A stretch of 10,418 nucleotides of DNA from Fervidibacter canadensis (GTDB lineage Bacteria > Armatimonadota > Fervidibacteria > Fervidibacterales > Fervidibacteraceae): NCBI GenBank assembly GCA_041446545.1, contig JBGOEJ010000041.1, forward strand, positions 1 to 10,418, given 5' to 3'. This document shows positions 7,144 through 10,418 of this stretch, in pieces. Position 1 is the stretch's first letter; every line of letters starts with the position of its first letter. The translations under genes and the position numbers were made by a program. A model generated the notes under the pieces. The model ran no database searches, was not told the DNA's origin, and saw only the letters and a list, made by a program, of their open reading frames with translations.

Positions 7144-7172
7144 TTGACATCATGTTTTTGTGGCATTCTGAT
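7144..7172 (+). promoter_or_regulatory. Sigma-70-type promoter for the methyltransferase, with overlapping inverted repeat
   Basis: TTGACA (7144-7149) is a perfect -35 hexamer. After a 17-base spacer comes TCTGAT (7167-7172), a 4-of-6 match to TATAAT. Transcription would begin near 7180, about 45 bases before ATG 7226. GACATCA (7146-7152) and TGATGTC (7169-7175) form a 7-bp inverted repeat covering both hexamers, with half-site centres 23 bases apart. This is a possible repressor operator. A further GATGTC lies at 7117-7122, toward the divergent aminotransferase gene. Confidence 0.55.
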
Positions 7173-7225
7173 GTCCGACGCAGGGGGCGTTGGGGAAGGC
7201 TCAATATGCCAAGGAGAGGAAGATC

Positions 7226-8029
7226 ATGGCTACCCTTGAAGAGATCAAGGCGAGGCAGCCGGCGATATGGGCGAGCGGCGACTATAGCAAGGTTGCTTGG
7301 GTCACTGTCCCATTAGCAGACACGCTGGTTGAGGCAGTGGAGTTGCGACCTGGTTCCAAAGTGCTGGATGTCGCGACGGGCACCGGGCATGTGGCGCTTG
7401 CCGCAGCGCGTCGTTTCTGTGTCGTAGTGGGGGTTGATTTTGTTCCGGCTCTTCTGGATGTGGCTCGGCGCCGGGCGGCTGCCGAGGGTTTGGAAGTGAC
7501 CTTTATTGAGGGCGATGCGGAGAATCTTCCGTGCTCTGATGGCGAGTTTGACTATGAGCTTTCAGCGATTGGCGCAATGTTCGCCCCGAATCAGGAGAAG
7601 ACAGCGAGCGAACTGCTGCGGGTTACCCGCTCGGGTGGAACGATTGGCATGATCAACTGGACACCGACCGGGTTTGTCGGGGAGGTGTTCAAGACCGTCG
7701 CCAAATATGTGCCGCCACCACCTGATCTCAAACCAGCCACACTCTGGGGAACCGAGGAGCGGGTGCGTGAGTTGCTCGGCTCTGGCGTCTCCCACCTTGT
7801 TTTCAAACGAGACAGGCTGCGCCAGAGATTCCTCTCGCCCGAACACTATGCCGATTTCTTCCTCACTTGGTATGGTCCAATCCTCAAAGCATCCGAATCA
7901 ATGGAGCCATCAACCCGTGAGGCATTTCGCGCTGACCTCATTGCCGTCGCAAGTCGCTTTAACAGCGCCACCGATGGCAGCGCCGCAATTGACTCAGACT
8001 ACATGATCGTGATCGCCACGAAAAATTAG
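7226..8029 (+). CDS. Class-I SAM-dependent methyltransferase (Methyltransf_11 / UbiE-like)
   Basis: The protein is 267 residues from ATG 7226, which lies nine bases after AAGGAG (7211-7216). A longer frame from TTG 7190 is open, but it would place that site inside the gene. Motif I, VLDVATGTGH (46-55), binds the SAM methionine part, and Asp71 at the end of strand 2 (VVGVDF) should hold the ribose. GDAENLPCSDGEFD (96-109) supplies the adenine-contact acidic loop, and ELLRVTRSGGTIGMINW (129-145) is the conserved strand 5 region. The C-terminal part (WGTEERVRELL and onward) is typical of small-molecule methyltransferases. The substrate is unknown. The gene stands alone, divergent from the aminotransferase and with its own likely promoter, and has no pathway neighbours. 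It may be a horizontally acquired single gene. Confidence 0.85.
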   Translation: MATLEEIKARQPAIWASGDYSKVAWVTVPLADTLVEAVELRPGSKVLDVATGTGHVALAAARRFCVVVGVDFVPALLDVARRRAAAEGLEVTFIEGDAENLPCSDGEFDYELSAIGAMFAPNQEKTASELLRVTRSGGTIGMINWTPTGFVGEVFKTVAKYVPPPPDLKPATLWGTEERVRELLGSGVSHLVFKRDRLRQRFLSPEHYADFFLTWYGPILKASESMEPSTREAFRADLIAVASRFNSATDGSAAIDSDYMIVIATKN

Positions 8030-8377
8030 ACACCTTCTCGCACAGGAGTGCCTTTCAACTGCCACGAGTTAAGTCGCACAGAATACGAATCTGCCTTTAT
8101 GCCATCTCCCTTCACCCCTTATCAGAATTTAGGCAGCAGTTCACCCAAATGCCCACTGCAAAACTGGGTTCAGGCTCTCTTATGCACTTGCCGAGCAAAA
8201 ACATAATGATGGCAGGGGCGGGAGAGGTTGAGTGGGCAAAGGAAAGTTTTTGAGAAACCGCGTTTCTCAAAAGCGTTGGAATTTTGAGTAAGGTTGCTTG
8301 AATGGCTTGAATGAAGTTGAGGTTTGAGAAAAGACCGCTTGGACTTCTTAACGACGCTGAAAGAAGTTTCTTTCCCG
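8030..8377. other. Gene-free interval between convergent genes
   Basis: About 350 bases separate the ends of the methyltransferase (+) and the Ig-domain gene (-). I see no convincing gene on either strand. Contents are an 11-bp hairpin (8248-8272), a perfect tandem repeat of GCTTGAATG (8296-8304 and 8305-8313), and an A/T-rich palindrome GAAAGAAGTTTCTTTC (8359-8374) just past the Ig-domain stop. In the methyltransferase's own frame, the sequence after its TAG stays open to a TAA at about 8205, but it shows no recognisable protein pattern. Confidence 0.6.
8248..8272. terminator. 11-bp perfect inverted repeat, possible bidirectional terminator
   Basis: TTTTGAGAAAC (8248-8258), loop CGC, then GTTTCTCAAAA (8262-8272). 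The arms are exact reverse complements, with a further G-C and T-G pair outside them. The A/T-rich outer arms give a short A tract before and T tract after the core on each strand, as in bidirectional terminators between convergent genes. There is no long U run, and the hairpin is more than 200 bases past the methyltransferase stop, so an operator or another structured element is possible. Confidence 0.45.
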
Positions 8378-9721
8378 CTACCTGACTAAGTGAGGCAAGG
8401 TGAGGAAGATAAGCCCTTGGGCTTCAGGCTCAAGAAGTTTTTGATTTTGTCGGGCAAAACGAATGGTCTGTTCAACCTCTGTCTCGGCTTCCTTAAGACG
8501 CTTTTCAGCAAACAACCTCAATATGCGCCGCAGATTTTGGGAAAGGCGCTTTGCCAGTTTCTTATCCCTCACCCAACCTTCCTTCACAGACATGTTCCAA
8601 TCGGAAACTAAGCGCTGAAGCAAGGGCTTTTCAAAGGGAGCAATGGTAAATGGGACACTCATTGCGACCGAAATCGTGATTTCCTCAAAACCTCCCACCT
8701 CAGGTGATGTGTAAGTTGTCCCCCAAAAGCCGTTTCTGTCAGAACCTCCTGAGGCAGGAGTAAATGTTCCTGTAGGTCTACTTCCATTGTGCTCATGACC
8801 GCCAGAATATCTAACTCCTGCTGCGTTGGCTCTTAACGACACAGCAGCGGGACGACTGTTGGCATCTCGCACTGATGCTGTGACGGTTATTTGATTCGGA
8901 GCCCCGGTCCCTAAGGGGCGAACTTCTCGGCGGTTAAGTGTAAGCGTCACGATGAATTGAGGCTGCGGTGAAGGAGGAGGTTGAAGGCTCACTAAAGAAA
9001 AGAGCGAAGAGGGAACATTGTGGCTGTGAAGATCGCTGAAGACATCCACACAAATCTTTGCAGAATAGCCGAGGGCAGATGCAGTGACGACAGCCGTTCC
9101 TTCATCCCCGCCAGCAGTCAGAATCACAGATGCTTCTCCATTTTCGTCAGTCACCGCTTGAGTGCTACTAAGTTGCCCTAAATTTGTCCGAAATGTAACT
9201 GCCTGACCTACAATGGGTTCTCCCAAGGCATTGTAGAGTTTTGCAACAATCAATGCACCATTATCCCCGACAGCAGCGTAGGAATCCGAAGTCAAATGGA
9301 GACCTTCAATTGAGCCAAACATATAGGTTGTTCTCGCCTGCCCATCGGATGTGGTGGCAATGATGGTTGATATACCCGGCGAAGATGGAGGCACGAGGAG
9401 CGCCTCTGCTTCCCCTAACTCGTTAGTGACTAAGGAAATTTGCGAAGACCTACTTACAACAAGCCTATCATGCCCATCCTCATTAACAACGAATCGTTGT
9501 TCAAATTGTCCCAAAGTCGTCTGGAGATGCACGGTTTCGCCACCGGAACTACAGAGGGTGTTTCCAGATGCATCGGTTGTTCTGAAGTAACAACTGTTTC
9601 ATCTTGAATGGTAACTGGTTCTGAAGCAAAGGGCACTGCCTTAAACCCTATTGCCCAGAAGGTGGACAATCCAATAACTGACAAGCACTCCAACCAAAAG
9701 ACGCCAATATTGCTGCCTCAT
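8378..9721 (-). CDS. Secreted protein with bacterial Ig-like (Big_1) domains; N-terminal region frame-disrupted
   Basis: The main open frame runs from 9598 to 8378; GTG 9532 is its first usable start, but Ig homology begins upstream of it. Numbered from GTG 9532, an Ig-like group-1 domain ends near 72. A full second one spans about 75-165 (LYNALGEPIVGQAVTFRTNLG, TDENGEASVILTAG). A third beta-rich region at 192-290 holds GGHEHNGSRPTGTF (244-257), a pattern seen near other Ig-like domains. A basic helical hairpin (about 322-372) ends the protein. The true start is probably ATG 9721, behind a very strong GGGAGGAGGTGA. It gives a hydrophobic signal-like leader (RLLVGVLVSYWIVHLL) that stops at TAA 9643-9641. 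Sensible sequence (KAVPFASEPVTIQDE) continues in the +1 frame. The original frame resumes near 9598 with CYFRTTDASGN. A surface or extracellular role is inferred. Confidence 0.7.
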
Positions 9722-9723
9722 TT

Positions 9724-9735
9724 TCACCTCCTCCC
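9724..9735 (-). promoter_or_regulatory. Strong ribosome binding site for the Ig-domain gene
   Basis: On the - strand this reads GGGAGGAGGTGA, followed by AAA-ATG with the ATG at 9721. It marks the authentic start of the Ig-domain gene even though the frame from this ATG is interrupted by a TAA after 26 codons. It sits in the 36-base gap after the HEAT gene's stop, supporting co-transcription. Confidence 0.75.
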
Positions 9736-9757
9736 TTTAAGCGGGGCGGATTTTCCG

Positions 9758-10246
9758 TCATAACCCCGATTCGCTTGGTGATTGGGGAACAGGATAACTC
9801 CATCCCTGCAAAACGGCGTGTGCATCTTCCCTGACATGTTCTTCTGGGTCGTTTAGCAACTGCTGAATTTCAGTGGCAGCGTCTCGGGCACCCAAACCCT
9901 GAAGCGTCAAGATGGCACTGGCACAGACATCAGGTTCTGGATCGTTCAAAAGCGATTTTGCAATCTGGGACGCTTCAGAGCGATGCTGTCGGTCGTAATA
10001 AGCAAAGCCGAGTAAGTATAGTCCCATAATCCTGCGCTCTGGGTCTGAATCTTTGCACAGTTGCTTAACCTTCATCCATTCCTCTTCGGTGAAGGGGCGG
10101 GGATTTTGGCGCGACTCGGTCTCTAATGCCCCAATCCAATTAGCCAAATTTCTTGTAAGGCATCGGCGATGTCTTGGGGGTCGGCAAGGTAGCGCCGTAA
10201 CTGTTTTTGTGCTTCATCCCACCAGTCAGGGAAACGCCATTAACAT
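9758..10246 (-). CDS. Small HEAT-repeat protein; 5' part frame-disrupted
   Basis: The main frame (10147 to 9758, 129 residues, TTG at its apparent start) holds about three HEAT-like helical repeats: ERRIMGLYLLGFAYYD, PDVCASAILTLQGLGARDA and EEHVREDAHAVLQGW, with DPEP/DPEE turns between them. Such proteins usually bind other proteins. TTG 10147 has no ribosome binding site. Upstream, the neighbouring frame (about 10233-10150) reads FPDWWDEAQKQLRRYLAD, then PQDIADALQEIW, which looks truly coding but has no start codon. An ATG at 10246 or 10240 behind GGAAGGGG (complement at 10252-10259) reads MAFP then TGA. Joining ATG-MAFP to DWWDEA (+1) and QEI to LANWIGALE (-1) gives one continuous protein of about 160 residues. 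It is probably in an operon with the ABC transporter upstream and the Ig-domain gene downstream. Confidence 0.6.
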
Positions 10247-10303
10247 CACCGCCCCTTCCTTCCCGTCCTCACTCTTGTCTTTTGTCGCTAGGGCACGGGA
10301 GGG

Positions 10304-10418
10304 TCAAGTTCGTTGCAACTCGTAGAGGCGGCGATAGAGGGTGCTTTGGGCGAGGAGTTGTTCGTGGGTGCCTTCTTCCACGATGCGTCCGTCCTGAAGG
10401 ACGAGGATGCGGTCGGCG
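10304..10418 (-). CDS. ABC transporter ATP-binding protein, C-terminal end (rest outside window)
   Basis: Reading leftward from the edge, the frame gives ADRILVLQDGRIVEEGTHEQ, then LLAQSTLYRRLYELQRT and a stop at 10304. This is the end of an ABC nucleotide-binding domain just past the H-loop: ADRI-V-L-x-G-R-I-V-E-x-G-T-H-E-x-L-L is highly typical, especially of exporter-type (MsbA/ABCB-like) half-transporters that fuse membrane and ATPase domains. Walker motifs and any membrane domain lie outside the window, so cargo and type are unknown. The HEAT gene starts about 57 bases downstream. Confidence 0.93.
   Translation of the reverse strand, partial: ADRILVLQDGRIVEEGTHEQLLAQSTLYRRLYELQRT

Noticed and set aside
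7190..7225. TTG start for the methyltransferase
   Set aside because: AAGGAG at 7211-7216 fits ATG 7226, and residues before it have no family counterpart.
8027..8206. Open frame continuing past the methyltransferase TAG, possible readthrough
   Set aside because: The protein ends at the normal length for the family and the extension looks like random sequence.
1..10418. CRISPR arrays, tRNA, rRNA or insertion-sequence ends
   Set aside because: No regularly spaced repeats, no tRNA-like cloverleaf or rRNA stretches, and no transposase motifs or terminal inverted repeats were seen. The 137-bp repeat is coding and carries no mobile-element signs.

Overview
The window looks like part of a bacterial chromosome from an uncultured or little-studied lineage, possibly thermophilic. 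The style is reminiscent of Armatimonadota-type genomes: strong AGGAGG ribosome binding sites, GTG and TTG starts, compact spacing, and secreted proteins with copper-amine-oxidase-N-like or Ig-like domains. That placement is a guess from style; no marker gene here settles it. The housekeeping genes in the middle are intact and look richer in G+C. The flanks are more A/T-rich, carry secreted or surface proteins, and contain several reading-frame breaks.

Left flank (1-3050, + strand): a tandem duplication of a two-gene unit. Each unit has a small zincin-like metallopeptidase gene (HELGH motif plus cysteines, faintly archaemetzincin-like) followed at once by a gene for a 299-residue exported protein with TPR-like helices and a C-terminal copper-amine-oxidase-N-like domain. 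The first metallopeptidase gene enters from the left edge. The second copy is split by a +1 frameshift and carries a cysteine-rich insertion absent from the first. A 137-bp block is almost identical between the two copies, while the rest has diverged.

Centre (3132-8029): murJ (lipid II flippase) and an alpha/beta hydrolase of the dienelactone-hydrolase/Abhydrolase_7 type on the + strand. The hydrolase overlaps by 4 bp the end of a convergent class-III PLP aminotransferase on the - strand. The aminotransferase is divergent from a class-I SAM-dependent methyltransferase, which has a readable sigma-70-type promoter inside a small inverted repeat. A gene-free stretch of about 350 bp (8030-8377) follows, with a strong 11-bp hairpin between convergent genes.

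Right flank (8378-10418, - strand, read right to left): the C-terminal end of an exporter-type ABC transporter ATPase, then a small HEAT-repeat protein, then a secreted protein with group-1 bacterial Ig-like domains. Spacing suggests one operon. The HEAT and Ig genes each appear to need a +1 and then a -1 frame change near the 5' end to give a sensible protein.

The two points most worth following are the duplicated metallopeptidase plus TPR/amine-oxidase-N-like module, with its cysteine-rich insert, and three +1 frame breaks, at least two of which fall on an in-frame TGA-C. Those breaks may be gene decay, assembly error or recoding.
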